DNA of 54,842 nt, taken from NCBI GenBank assembly GCA_947625865.1, contig CANQQD010000009.1, positions 1 through 54,842 of the forward strand. Reading direction: 5' to 3'. A program made the translations under genes and the position numbers. This document shows, one piece after another, positions 14,798-23,039 of this stretch. Each line of letters opens with the position of its first letter. Within the stretch, counting starts at the first letter, position 1. The notes beneath the pieces are model-generated. The model did no database searches. It was not told the DNA's origin and worked only from the letters and a program-made list of their open reading frames with translations. The DNA comes from an uncultured Clostridia bacterium. GTDB taxonomy: Bacteria > Bacillota > Clostridia > Christensenellales > Borkfalkiaceae.

Positions 14798-16069
14798 ATG
14801 TCAAAAACTGCACATGTATTGAGATTTGCCGCTTTAGTAGCCGCGTTTTTTTCGGCGGCGTTCCTTTTTACGGGCTGCGCCTCCTCCGAGGATTGGGTGC
14901 GGAAAAGCATAGAGGAGCACTACTATGTTTTCGGCGGCGATTATTCGGCGATAGAGGATCTGGACGGTCTCACCATAGACGAAATGGTCAATAAACTCGA
15001 TATATACAGCACATATTTCACCCCTGACGAGTACAGGGCGGAGTTGGAAAAAAACCGCGGACATAAGTGCGGCGTAGGCATATCCTACTCCGAAACGGCG
15101 GAGGGCATGCTGGTGCGCGCCGTGGTCGGCGGTTCGCCCGCAATGGCTGCGGGGATTAAGGCGGGGGATATAATAGTCTCCGTTTCGGCGGGCGGCGAAA
15201 GCGTCTCGGCGGGCGGCGGTTTCGGAGAGTTCATCTCCGGCGTGGACGTGGGCTCGGAGGTGCTGTTCACGCTCAAGGGCGGCGAAGAGATCCCCGTAAA
15301 AAAGCTCTCATATACGGCGAGCTATGTAAGCATGTTTACGGGCAGCTCGTCGTACACGTTCGGGTACGACGGCGATACCCGCAGCCTCTCGGTAACGGAC
15401 GGCGGGATATCGGAGCTCCCCGAATTTGCGGCATATATGCGCCTCGACCGGTTTTACGGAAACGCCGCAGAGGAGATGCGCGAGCTTTTAAGCATATTCA
15501 GCGGCTCGGGCTGCAACACTCTCATACTCGACCTCCGCGGCAACGGCGGCGGTTATGCGAGCGTAATGGCGGATATCGGCGGGCTTTTCACCTCCGCGCG
15601 CTACAATAACGCGGTCGCCATGCGGCTGATATATAAGGATGGCAGGCGGGAGACTGCGGCTTGCACCCGCTATAACAGCGGCGTGTTCCCCGCAGACGCC
15701 AAGGTGTACGTGATGGCGGACAGGAACACCGCCAGCGCCTCCGAGGCGCTTATAGGTATTCTCGTCAGTTATAATATTTTGGACTATCCCGATATATTCC
15801 TCACCGACTGTGGCACGGGCGACGTCAAAACCTACGGCAAGGGCATAATGCAGTCCACGTTTATAAACAGCGTTACGGGCGAGGCGTTAAAGCTGACGAC
15901 GGCGGGAGTGCTCTGGGAGAACGGCAAAACCATTCACGGCACGGGCGTGACGCCCGGCGACGGCTGCACAGCCGCTCCCGCAGGCGACGACATTGTAAAC
16001 GTCGGCTACGACGACGAGCTATTGCCCGTGATAGCAAAAATAACGGGTAACGGCGGGAAAAACTCGTAA
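14798..16069 (+). CDS. S41-family C-terminal processing protease, lipoprotein
   Basis: A 423-residue exported serine protease anchored by a lipid; signal peptide with lipobox Phe-Thr-Gly-Cys near residue 27. The family N-terminal marker reads DIYSTYFTPDEY (residues about 69-80). A PDZ domain covers about 90-175 (GVGISYSETAEGMLVRAVVG, PAMAAGIKAGDIIVSV). The catalytic core includes LDLRGNGGGYASVM, the nucleophile serine in NTASASEALIG near residue 315, and the general-base lysine in TYGKGIMQS near residue 350. It probably trims or degrades envelope proteins. A strong terminator follows. Confidence 0.92.
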   Translation: MSKTAHVLRFAALVAAFFSAAFLFTGCASSEDWVRKSIEEHYYVFGGDYSAIEDLDGLTIDEMVNKLDIYSTYFTPDEYRAELEKNRGHKCGVGISYSETAEGMLVRAVVGGSPAMAAGIKAGDIIVSVSAGGESVSAGGGFGEFISGVDVGSEVLFTLKGGEEIPVKKLSYTASYVSMFTGSSSYTFGYDGDTRSLSVTDGGISELPEFAAYMRLDRFYGNAAEEMRELLSIFSGSGCNTLILDLRGNGGGYASVMADIGGLFTSARYNNAVAMRLIYKDGRRETAACTRYNSGVFPADAKVYVMADRNTASASEALIGILVSYNILDYPDIFLTDCGTGDVKTYGKGIMQSTFINSVTGEALKLTTAGVLWENGKTIHGTGVTPGDGCTAAPAGDDIVNVGYDDELLPVIAKITGNGGKNS

Positions 16070-16092
16070 CGTATCGATAAAAACAGCTTTAA

Positions 16093-16126
16093 ACGGGCGG
16101 GCGGCACAGTGGTGCCGCCCGCCCGT
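16093..16126. terminator. Terminator between converging genes
   Basis: A 15-base perfect stem, ACGGGCGGGCGGCAC with its complement, around loop AGTG. It lies between the S41 protease gene and the converging MinE-like gene. Confidence 0.8.
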
Positions 16127-16134
16127 TGCGCTCT

Positions 16135-16347
16135 TCAGTTTATGCGCCTGAGCGTCTTTATCCTCCGCGCGTTGAATATAACGCACGCCAGAAACCCGTC
16201 CTCGGTGCGCGTTATTTCCATATCGAAGCCGCCCTCGGGCTCGAAGTACTCCTCGGCAACTCTCTTAAGATCCTTTAAAAACAGCTCCTTCTCGAGGTCG
16301 GTCATATCCTCCCTGTCGAGCGACAGCAATTTTTTTACACCGTTCAT
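16135..16347 (-). CDS. MinE-like small protein
   Basis: A 70-residue protein whose segment LKDLKRVAEEYFEPEGGFDM followed by EITRTEDGFLACVIF resembles, by eye, the C-terminal topological-specificity domain of MinE (helix, DPE-like turn, two strands). The N-terminal amphipathic part of MinE is reduced to MNGVKKLLSLDRED. Its start overlaps the stop of the MinD-like gene by four bases, the usual minD-minE order. Similarity is weak, so this is a positional assignment. If correct, it drives release of the MinD-like ATPase from the membrane and helps place the division site. Confidence 0.5.
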   Translation of the reverse strand: MNGVKKLLSLDREDMTDLEKELFLKDLKRVAEEYFEPEGGFDMEITRTEDGFLACVIFNARRIKTLRRIN

Positions 16348-17072
16348 ATCCTGTCCCTCAGCTTTCTTTTAATAACTCCGTTCAGTCCTCCGTAGCCCCG
16401 CAAAACGTTGAAGGCGCCGGCACCTCCGCACAAGGCGTTTGCCGCCGCCCTGAACGACTCCACGGTCTGCTTCCGCCATCTGCCGACGGATATTGTTGGA
16501 TCCTCGGGCACGACGGCAAGCAGTCTCAGCCTCAGCGCCTCGGCTATCTTCTCCGCAGGGAGCACCTCGCCCGAGAGCACCTGTCCGCCGTTCAGCTTGT
16601 TCACTACAAGTGCAATATCCTTTATCCCCCCGTCGCAGAGGGCGGACTTGCACCCGTCCGCCGACTTTACGGAGGGCAGATAGGGCTCGGTCACTATTAT
16701 CGCTCGGTCGCAGATTTCGGGAGCTATTTTGTCGAGCAGGATATAGTCGAACAGCCCCTCGACCTCGCCCACGGCGCGTGCGGCAACGTTTTTGTCTTTC
16801 AGACCGAGCGAGGGCATAATGTACAGATTGCCCGACTTCGGGTGCGCCGTCGCAGCCTGTTTGGCACGGCAAGCCGATCTCTCGTAGTCCGCGAGGGTAT
16901 ATACCTGCATGTTGCCCATTCCCGCAACGATCATCGCTCCCGCGCTCACGCTGTCGCCGTCCACTATAAGCGTCTTTTCCCCGCCGTCTGCAAGCGCCAG
17001 CCCCAGCCCCACGCAGACGGTGGTCACTCCCGTGCCGCCCTTCAGGCTGCCCGCATAAATTTTTTCCGCCAT
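16344..17072 (-). CDS. MinD/ParA-like ATPase with altered P-loop
   Basis: A 242-residue SIMIBI-class protein. Overall layout fits MinD: N-terminal LKGGTGVTTVCVGLGLALAD, then LIVDGDSVSAG, VYTLADYERSACRAKQA, GNLYIMPS and YILLD. A C-terminal amphipathic tail (GLNGVIKRKLRDRI) could bind membrane. The deviant Walker A lysine (Lys 11, KGG) is present, but the P-loop lysine expected at residue 16 (GKT) is valine (GVT). CpaE/TadZ-type relatives also lack this lysine, so that family is an alternative, yet no Tad pilus gene is nearby. It is followed by a MinE-like gene. AAGGTGG stands 5 bases before the ATG. Confidence 0.75.
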   Translation of the reverse strand: MAEKIYAGSLKGGTGVTTVCVGLGLALADGGEKTLIVDGDSVSAGAMIVAGMGNMQVYTLADYERSACRAKQAATAHPKSGNLYIMPSLGLKDKNVAARAVGEVEGLFDYILLDKIAPEICDRAIIVTEPYLPSVKSADGCKSALCDGGIKDIALVVNKLNGGQVLSGEVLPAEKIAEALRLRLLAVVPEDPTISVGRWRKQTVESFRAAANALCGGAGAFNVLRGYGGLNGVIKRKLRDRI

Positions 17073-17158
17073 ATCCCACCTTAAAATTTCGGTTTTTTTA
17101 TTTTTTTAATTGTAACCCGCCCGCCCGCGCGAAAACTATCCCTTTTTGTTAAAAAATA

Positions 17159-17188
17159 AATATATTGACCGTAAAACGGGCATAAAAT
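17159..17188 (+). promoter_or_regulatory. SigE-like sporulation promoter of yqfC
   Basis: ATATATT (17160-17166), a 14-base spacer and CATAAAAT (17181-17188) resemble the sporulation sigma-E consensus (KMATATT, 13-15 bases, CATACAMT). The start codon follows 6 bases later. yqfC and yqfD are sigma-E dependent in Bacillus; the match is by eye. Confidence 0.5.
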
Positions 17189-17194
17189 ATCCCT

Positions 17195-17440
17195 ATGAAG
17201 CTGTTGGAACAAATTCTGAACGAACTGGGCTACGATACCGCAAAGAGCGTCACTCTCGTGCCCGGCTCCTGCTGCTATCTCAAAAACGTCAAGACCATTT
17301 CGAGCTTCACTCCCGGGCTGATCGTTGTTACGGCTGGCAAACTCACAATAACTCTGGAGGGCGAGAACATGGAGGTGGGGGAATATTTCGAGGGCGACCT
17401 TCTTGTAAACGGTAGCGTAAAGGGGGTAAAAATTGACTGA
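17195..17440 (+). CDS. yqfC: YqfC/YabP-family sporulation protein
   Basis: An 81-residue protein. The stretch SSFTPGLIVVTAGKLTITLEGENMEVGEYFEGDLLVNGSV shows the alternating strands and IxIxG pattern of the YabP/YqfC family, and its place directly before yqfD fits the Firmicutes order. In Bacillus YqfC is a small protein of the sporulation mother cell with unclear molecular role. There is no Shine-Dalgarno sequence before the ATG, and the -10-like box ends 6 bases upstream. The stop overlaps the yqfD start by eight bases. Confidence 0.75.
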   Translation: MKLLEQILNELGYDTAKSVTLVPGSCCYLKNVKTISSFTPGLIVVTAGKLTITLEGENMEVGEYFEGDLLVNGSVKGVKID

Positions 17441-18323
17441 CCTTTCAACCGTTTCCATAACCTCGGCAGCCGAGCCCGCCCTGAAGAGGCTCAAAAAGGC
17501 GGGAATACCCGTCTATAATTGCAAAAAACGGGGCGCGAGCTTTATATTTTGCGTAAAAGACAAAGATATAAAAAAAGTTTTTGCAATTTTCGCAAAGCCG
17601 TGTTATAATATCGGTGTGGAGCGTGCGAGCCTTAAAAAAAGGCTTTTCGGCGGGCTTTTTCTCCGTGCGGGGCTTGTGCTCGGCGCGCTCGTGTTCGCCG
17701 TCGTCGCCTATGCTTCGGGCTTTCTTATCCTCAGAATAGAGGTTGGCGGCAGCGGCGGCTATCTCAAAAGCGTGGTGCGGCAGATCATAGAGGAGGAGGG
17801 CGCCTCCGAGTGGAAGCCCTTTTCCGCCCTCGACAAGCCCGTTGCGGCGGGCAGGATATTGGCTCTGCCCGAGGTCAACTTCTGCAATATTTTCAGGCGC
17901 GGCAGCGTGCTTGTGGTAGACGTCGAGGTGGATGGCTCCGCCCCGGAAAAAGCCGTGCGCGAGCCCCTCGTCTCCGACGTGTCGGGCGTCGTCAGAAGGC
18001 TTGTAGCCGTCTGCGGCACGGCGGCGGTCGCGGAGGGCGCTTCCGTTTCGGCGGGAGATACGCTCATCTACGCGGGCACGCAGGCGGGCGAAAATTGGGT
18101 CGAAGGCATAGCCGCGGGCTTTGCCGAAATAGAGTGCTCGGCACAGCGCGAATATTTCGCCCCCGACGGCTCCGAAAAGAGCATAAGAGAGGCGTATGCC
18201 TCCCTGAAGCTCGGGGACGAAAACATAATTTCCAAGAGCCACACCCTGCAGCCCGGGGAGGGCGGTGTGCGCGTGATAATGGAAATAAAATATTTGCACA
18301 AAATAAGCATAAATTTAACTTAA
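17433..18323 (+). CDS. yqfD: YqfD sporulation membrane protein
   Basis: A 296-residue protein with one clear membrane segment (residues about 78-97, LRAGLVLGALVFAVVAYASG) followed by a large external domain, including ILRIEVGGSGGYLKS and an LVSDVSGVVRRLVAVCGTA region typical of YqfD. B. subtilis YqfD is about 400 residues, so this is a short form. The start is TTG 17433, with AGGGGG 7 bases upstream, overlapping yqfC. The family is needed for spore formation in Bacillus and lies in the mother-cell membrane; presence here suggests retained or relic sporulation capacity. Confidence 0.85.
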   Translation: MTDLSTVSITSAAEPALKRLKKAGIPVYNCKKRGASFIFCVKDKDIKKVFAIFAKPCYNIGVERASLKKRLFGGLFLRAGLVLGALVFAVVAYASGFLILRIEVGGSGGYLKSVVRQIIEEEGASEWKPFSALDKPVAAGRILALPEVNFCNIFRRGSVLVVDVEVDGSAPEKAVREPLVSDVSGVVRRLVAVCGTAAVAEGASVSAGDTLIYAGTQAGENWVEGIAAGFAEIECSAQREYFAPDGSEKSIREAYASLKLGDENIISKSHTLQPGEGGVRVIMEIKYLHKISINLT

Positions 18324-18325
18324 AA

Positions 18326-19315
18326 ATGATCAACGGCAGCATACGTAAAATCTCGGCGGGCGACGCGGACAAGCTTCAGCGCGTCCTCGGCACGTTCGAC
18401 GAGAATGTAAATTTAATAGAGAGCGAACTCGGGGTAAATCTTCGGGTGGACGGCGTGACCGTGGTGATAACGGGCACGGAGGATAAGGTGGCGCAGGCTT
18501 CGGGCGTGATAGAAAATCTGCTCGTTCTTGCCGGTCACGGCGAGAGCCTCGGGAAAGGCAGGGTAGCCTACTGCATAGAGCTTGCAAAGGAAGGCAAAGC
18601 CTCGGACATAACCAAACTCTCCTCCGACGTCGTAGCCATAACCTCCCGCGGCAAGCCCATAAAGTGCAAAACGGTCGGGCAGAAGAGATATGTCGACGGA
18701 ATAAAGCAGAACTCCGTCACCTTCGGCATAGGCCCCGCCGGCACGGGCAAAACCTATCTTGCCGTGTGCCTCGCCGTGCAGGCTTTGAAGCAAAAGCAGG
18801 TGGATAAAATAATCCTCACCCGTCCCGCGGTGGAGGCGGGCGAAAAGCTCGGCTTTCTTCCGGGCGATCTGCAGACCAAGGTCGACCCCTATTTAAGACC
18901 GCTCTACGACGCGTTGCAGGAGATGCTCGGGCTCGAGACCTACACAAAATTAATGGAGCGCGGCTCCATAGAGATCGCGCCTCTCGCATACATGCGCGGC
19001 AGAACGCTCTCCAACGCCTTTATAATTCTGGACGAAGCCCAGAACACCACGCGGGAGCAGATGAAAATGTTTCTCACCCGTCTCGGCGACGGCAGCAAAA
19101 TGGTGATAACGGGCGACGTAACGCAGATAGACCTGCCCGACGGCAAGAAGAGCGGGCTGGAGCACGCCGCGCAGGTGCTCGCAAACGTAGAGGACATAGA
19201 TATAGTACAGCTAACCGATAAAGACGTCGTCCGCAACCCGCTGGTTATGAGGATAGTGCGCGCTTACGAGGCGGACGGCAAGAGGAGGACAAAACTTGAA
19301 GAGCAAGTTGACTAA
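18326..19315 (+). CDS. phoH: PhoH-like ATPase
   Basis: A 329-residue P-loop NTPase with an N-terminal KH-like region (residues 1-85) and the PhoH domain from about 110. Walker A reads GPAGTGKT; the conserved LTRPAVEAGEKLGFLPGDLQ and the Walker B-like FIILDEAQNTT are present. The open frame extends upstream to 17810 in a different frame from yqfD, but that part overlaps yqfD and is arginine-rich. ATG 18326 gives the family's usual length. Proposed roles lie in RNA metabolism together with the neighbouring YbeY. It ends inside the pgpH start region. Confidence 0.94.
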   Translation: MINGSIRKISAGDADKLQRVLGTFDENVNLIESELGVNLRVDGVTVVITGTEDKVAQASGVIENLLVLAGHGESLGKGRVAYCIELAKEGKASDITKLSSDVVAITSRGKPIKCKTVGQKRYVDGIKQNSVTFGIGPAGTGKTYLAVCLAVQALKQKQVDKIILTRPAVEAGEKLGFLPGDLQTKVDPYLRPLYDALQEMLGLETYTKLMERGSIEIAPLAYMRGRTLSNAFIILDEAQNTTREQMKMFLTRLGDGSKMVITGDVTQIDLPDGKKSGLEHAAQVLANVEDIDIVQLTDKDVVRNPLVMRIVRAYEADGKRRTKLEEQVD

Positions 19316-20753
19316 CAGGGAGATATTCAGAAGCGTAATAAGCTTCTTCTTCGGCATGCTCATATTTGCGGCGGTGCTTTTTGCAACGCTGTTTTTAACG
19401 CAGAACGGGAACATAATAAACTACGTCGGCGCCAACGTTGACAACATAGTCACCGTCGCGGTAACGCTTTTCGTAATGACGGGCATCACCTTCACATATT
19501 TCTGGTTCGAAAATAAAGAGGTGCTTGCCAAGTGCTCCCGCATATTCGAAATATTCATTCTGTTCAGCATATCCGCGGCAGTTTCCGCGGTGGTGGGCAA
19601 ATACATCCATCCCGTCGCCCGCCCGGGCAGCTTTGTGGCGATGATGCTCATAATGCTTTTCAACCGCCGCGACTCGATATTTTTAAACACTATCTATGCG
19701 ATAGCAATGCTCGTGGTCGACAGATACGCCAACGCCCTTCTCACCGACCTCGTCTATGTGAGCTACGGCGGCTTCATCTCTATCTTCTGCACGGGCATAG
19801 TCGCTATCTTTATCTTCAAAAACATCAAAACCCGTATGGGCAGCGTAATGGCGGCGTTCGTGCTGCTCTTGCCCGTTCTCATAATCAACGCGGCAATACT
19901 TCTGCCGAACGCTCCCGTGCTGAATTTCAGTTACTTTTTGACCGACTTTTTGCTCTACAGCGTGCTCGACTGTCTGTTCTCGATACTTTTGTTCTTCTTC
20001 CTGCTTCCCGTATTCGAGGTCATCTTCAAGCACCTCACGCCCTTCCGCATGCGCGAGCTGACGAGCGAGAACGCAAAGATCATAAAGCTTTTAAAAGCCA
20101 ACGCCCTCGGCACCTACAATCACTCCGTGGTCGTTGCGCAGCTTGCCGAGGCATGCGCCGCCGCTATAGGCGAGGACCCCGAGCTTGCAAGGGCTGCCGG
20201 CTACTATCACGACGTGGGCAAGATAAAGAACCCCGAAATGTTCTCCGAAAACCAGGGCGACGTCAACATTCACCAGCAGCTGACCCCCGAGCTTTCGGTG
20301 GATATAATACGTTCGCACACGCGCGACGGCGCAAAGCTGATAAAAAAGAACCACCTGCCCGACTTTCTGGCGGACGTTGCCGTGGAGCACCACGGCACCC
20401 TGCCCATAAAATACTTCTACGCAAAGGCTCTGAAAATGAGCGACGGCGAGCTGAGGATGGGCAGCTATTCCTACAACGGTCCCACGCCTACAACGAAGAT
20501 AGCGGCGATAATCATGATCGCCGACGCCTCGGAGGCGGCAACCCGTTCCCTCTCCGACCGCTCTCCCGAAAAGGTGGAGGCGCTTGTAAAAAGCCTCATA
20601 GAGGAGAGAATGAACCTCGACCAGTTTGCCGACTGCGACATAACCATGCGCGAGCTTTCCATAATCGCCATGACCGTGGCTACCCAGCTGACGGGCGTTT
20701 ACCACTCCCGCGTGCAGTATCCCAAGCTGACCGTATCCAACAAAAAGAGATAG
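19296..20753 (+). CDS. pgpH: PgpH-type HD phosphodiesterase lacking the extracellular domain
   Basis: A 485-residue membrane-bound phosphohydrolase; family members hydrolyse c-di-AMP. Start TTG 19296 has AGGAGG 7 bases upstream. The first membrane segment (residues 12-36) is followed after only about 15 residues by the rest of the seven-helix domain (to about 245), whereas Bacillus PgpH (over 700 residues) has a large extracellular domain there. The cytoplasmic HD domain is intact: NHSVVVAQLAEA, YYHDVGKI (the HD pair), VEHHGT and IMIADASEAA. It should set c-di-AMP levels, hence potassium and cell-wall balance, but cannot sense an external ligand through the missing domain. Confidence 0.9.
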   Translation: MKSKLTNREIFRSVISFFFGMLIFAAVLFATLFLTQNGNIINYVGANVDNIVTVAVTLFVMTGITFTYFWFENKEVLAKCSRIFEIFILFSISAAVSAVVGKYIHPVARPGSFVAMMLIMLFNRRDSIFLNTIYAIAMLVVDRYANALLTDLVYVSYGGFISIFCTGIVAIFIFKNIKTRMGSVMAAFVLLLPVLIINAAILLPNAPVLNFSYFLTDFLLYSVLDCLFSILLFFFLLPVFEVIFKHLTPFRMRELTSENAKIIKLLKANALGTYNHSVVVAQLAEACAAAIGEDPELARAAGYYHDVGKIKNPEMFSENQGDVNIHQQLTPELSVDIIRSHTRDGAKLIKKNHLPDFLADVAVEHHGTLPIKYFYAKALKMSDGELRMGSYSYNGPTPTTKIAAIIMIADASEAATRSLSDRSPEKVEALVKSLIEERMNLDQFADCDITMRELSIIAMTVATQLTGVYHSRVQYPKLTVSNKKR

Positions 20754-20770
20754 CTTAACGGAGAAAACAA

Positions 20771-21229
20771 GTGCTTAAAATAGATTGCGAACAGGATTTT
20801 TCCGCGCTGGCGGAGGCTTTCGAGGGCGAATACTCGGCGGACTGCAACCTTGCCTGCGAGGTCATAATAGTCGACGAGGACTACATACGCCGCCTCAACG
20901 CCGACATAAGAAAAATAGATAAAGTGACGGACGTGTTGAGTTTTCCCTCGCTCGACGGCATAAAGGGCATAGCCTTAAACAAAAAAAATTACCCCGACGA
21001 GATAGACGAGGAGGGCAATTTATTTATCGGCAGCATCGCCGTGTGCGAAAAGCGCGCGCGGGAGCAGGCGGAGGAGTACGGTCATTCGTTCGTGCGCGAA
21101 CTCAATTATCTTGTAACGCACGGCATATTTCACCTCTTGGGTTACGACCATATGACGGAGGAGGACAAGTCCGAAATGCGCGGGCGCGAGGAGCGCGTCC
21201 TCAGAAAGCTCAATTTGTCGAGGGATTGA
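20771..21229 (+). CDS. ybeY: Endoribonuclease YbeY
   Basis: A 152-residue zinc-dependent RNase required for 16S rRNA maturation and ribosome quality control. The metal motif reads HGIFHLLGYDH (H-x3-H-x5-H), preceded by the conserved DVLSFP. Start GTG 20771 lies 8 bases after GGAG. It follows pgpH by 17 bases and is separated from era by a single base, as in most Firmicutes. Confidence 0.96.
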   Translation: MLKIDCEQDFSALAEAFEGEYSADCNLACEVIIVDEDYIRRLNADIRKIDKVTDVLSFPSLDGIKGIALNKKNYPDEIDEEGNLFIGSIAVCEKRAREQAEEYGHSFVRELNYLVTHGIFHLLGYDHMTEEDKSEMRGREERVLRKLNLSRD

Positions 21230-21230
21230 T

Positions 21231-22109
21231 ATGAAGAGCGGAATAATAGCCGTAATAGGCAGGGCAAACGCGGGTAAATCGACCCTTGTAAACGTGCTCG
21301 TGGGCGAAAAGGTGGCGATAGTTTCCCCCAAGCCCCAAACCACCCGCAACGCCATAATGGGCGTTCTGACCAAAGAAAACTATCAGCTCGTGTTCGTGGA
21401 TACGCCCGGGCTGTACAGGAGCCCGAACAAACTCACCGATATTATGATGAAAGCCACCGACGACGCCTCCAAGGACGTTGATTTTATTTTATACGTCCAC
21501 GACGGTCACGGCGGGCTCTCCGACGCGGATATTTCAATCATGAAAAAATACGTCACGGGCAAGATACCCGCGGCGATAGCCTATACGAAAATAGACATAA
21601 TGCCAAAGGAGCGCATAGCCGCGGACGTAAAGGATCTGTACGAAAACGGCATACAGGTAGACATTTTTCCCGTTTCCGCGCGCAAGGGCACAAATATCAA
21701 AAAGCTTGAAGCCTTCCTTGCCGAAGCGATGCCCGAGGGCGAGAAGGTGATTGCGGACGACATTGTTTCGGATAAGAGCGAAAAGTTTATGATAGCCGAA
21801 ATAATGCGCGAAAAAATACTCCTTAAATTCGACGACGAGGTTCCCCACGGCATAGCGGTGGTAGTCAACAAATTCGAACGGCAGGAGAACGGCGTGTACG
21901 ACATAAATCTCGATATAGTCTGCGAAAAAGCCAACCATAAGTCGATATTGATAGGCAAGGGCGGCAGGGCTGTAAAGGAAGTATCTTCCTTTGCGCGCGA
22001 GGCTATGGAGAGGTTTTTGGGCGCAAAGGTATTTCTGACCACATACGTGCGCGTCGAAGAGGATTGGCGCAACAAGATGAATCTCATCCGCGATCTGGTG
22101 ATTTTGTAA
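21231..22109 (+). CDS. era: GTPase Era
   Basis: A 292-residue Ras-like GTPase with a C-terminal KH domain that binds the 3' end of 16S rRNA during 30S assembly. G1 is GRANAGKST, the switch region PQTTRNAI, G3 DTPG and G4 TKID (AYTKIDIM). The KH domain contains SILIGKGGRAVKEVSSFARE. Length and motifs are standard. The ATG follows the ybeY stop directly. Confidence 0.97.
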   Translation: MKSGIIAVIGRANAGKSTLVNVLVGEKVAIVSPKPQTTRNAIMGVLTKENYQLVFVDTPGLYRSPNKLTDIMMKATDDASKDVDFILYVHDGHGGLSDADISIMKKYVTGKIPAAIAYTKIDIMPKERIAADVKDLYENGIQVDIFPVSARKGTNIKKLEAFLAEAMPEGEKVIADDIVSDKSEKFMIAEIMREKILLKFDDEVPHGIAVVVNKFERQENGVYDINLDIVCEKANHKSILIGKGGRAVKEVSSFAREAMERFLGAKVFLTTYVRVEEDWRNKMNLIRDLVIL

Positions 22110-22175
22110 ATACGGGGTCGCGGCGGCTTTCATAAAACGCACATTCCTGCGCATACTGCCTTTAAGGGGGTGCGC

Positions 22176-22280
22176 ATGAAAAAGGACAGGGACGCGGCTG
22201 AGCTTGCGTGGAAAATGTTTGAAAAGACGGGCAGCGTAAGCTATTATATGCTATATAAAAAGCTGAACGGCGACGACTGA
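22176..22280 (+). CDS. yqzL: YqzL-like small protein
   Basis: A 34-residue protein (MKKDRDAAELAWKMFEKTGS, then VSYYMLYKKLNGDD). The pattern Ala-Trp-x-x-Phe-x-x-Thr-Gly-x-Val-x-x-Tyr-x-Leu-x-Lys/Arg-x-Leu is that of YqzL, which is encoded between era and recO in Firmicutes, exactly as here. AAGGGGGTG stands 4-5 bases before the ATG. It is too short for most gene finders. Function unknown. Confidence 0.8.
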   Translation: MKKDRDAAELAWKMFEKTGSVSYYMLYKKLNGDD

Positions 22281-22319
22281 AACTCAATATATATCCGGTT
22301 TTTCGCTGAAAGGTAGCAG

Positions 22320-23039
22320 ATGGAACTCAAGGTAAACGCCCTCATGCTCAGGGCGGCGGATTACAACGAAAACGACAAAATTCTCACCCTTCTCACCGTG
22401 GAACAGGGCAAGATCACCGCAGGGATAAAGGGTATAAAAAAGGCGGGGGCAAAGCTGAAATTTGCCGCCCAGCCTTTTTGTTTTGCCGAATATATGCTCG
22501 CGAAGCGCGGCGATAAATACACCGTGATAAATTGCTCGGAGACCGAAAGCTTCTATGATCTGCGCACCGATATAAACAAATTTTACGCCGCGTCGGCAGC
22601 CGCCGAGGCAGCTCTTTCGCTCACCTTCGAGGGCGACGAGTGCCGCGATATTTTCTACCGTTTGGTGGATACGTATTCGGTTATGTGCTCCGGCGACGAG
22701 AGTCTGGCGCTGATAAGCTTTCTTACCTTCGCGCTTGAAAGGTCGGGCTATGCCATAACCGCGGAGGCGTGCCCGCACTGCGGCAAAAGCTTGGCGGCGG
22801 AGGGCATGCTGCGCTTCGATATGTCCCTCGGAGCGTTCACCTGCGCGGCGTGCGGCGACGGCGTGCCGGCGAGCCGCGTGACCTTCAACGTTTTGAGAAA
22901 GGTCGCGGGCAAGCCGTTCGAGGAGGACTATATCACGCCCGACGGCATAAAGCGCGCCCTGCGCCTTTTGAGGGAATACTTCGTTTATAAAACTGATAAC
23001 CGATTTAAGGCTTTGTCCGAATACATAAGGCTTTTATAA
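22320..23039 (+). CDS. recO: DNA repair protein RecO
   Basis: A 239-residue recombination mediator that helps RecR and RecA load onto single-stranded DNA. It has an N-terminal OB fold (residues 1-80: LMLRAADYNENDKILTLLT, GIKGIKKAGAKL) and a helical C-terminal part with a zinc site (CPHC at about 155 and CAAC at about 178). The Shine-Dalgarno sequence is AAAGGTAGC before the ATG. It is the last gene of the yqfC-recO block; the hairpin of the following repeat element probably terminates it. Confidence 0.95.
   Translation: MELKVNALMLRAADYNENDKILTLLTVEQGKITAGIKGIKKAGAKLKFAAQPFCFAEYMLAKRGDKYTVINCSETESFYDLRTDINKFYAASAAAEAALSLTFEGDECRDIFYRLVDTYSVMCSGDESLALISFLTFALERSGYAITAEACPHCGKSLAAEGMLRFDMSLGAFTCAACGDGVPASRVTFNVLRKVAGKPFEEDYITPDGIKRALRLLREYFVYKTDNRFKALSEYIRLL

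Noticed and set aside
17810-18325. N-terminal extension of the PhoH protein
   Set aside because: It overlaps yqfD in another frame and is arginine-rich; ATG 18326 gives the usual family length.
19532-20758. Second frame through pgpH
   Set aside because: The arginine/histidine-rich translation is typical of an out-of-frame shadow of the GC-rich pgpH gene.
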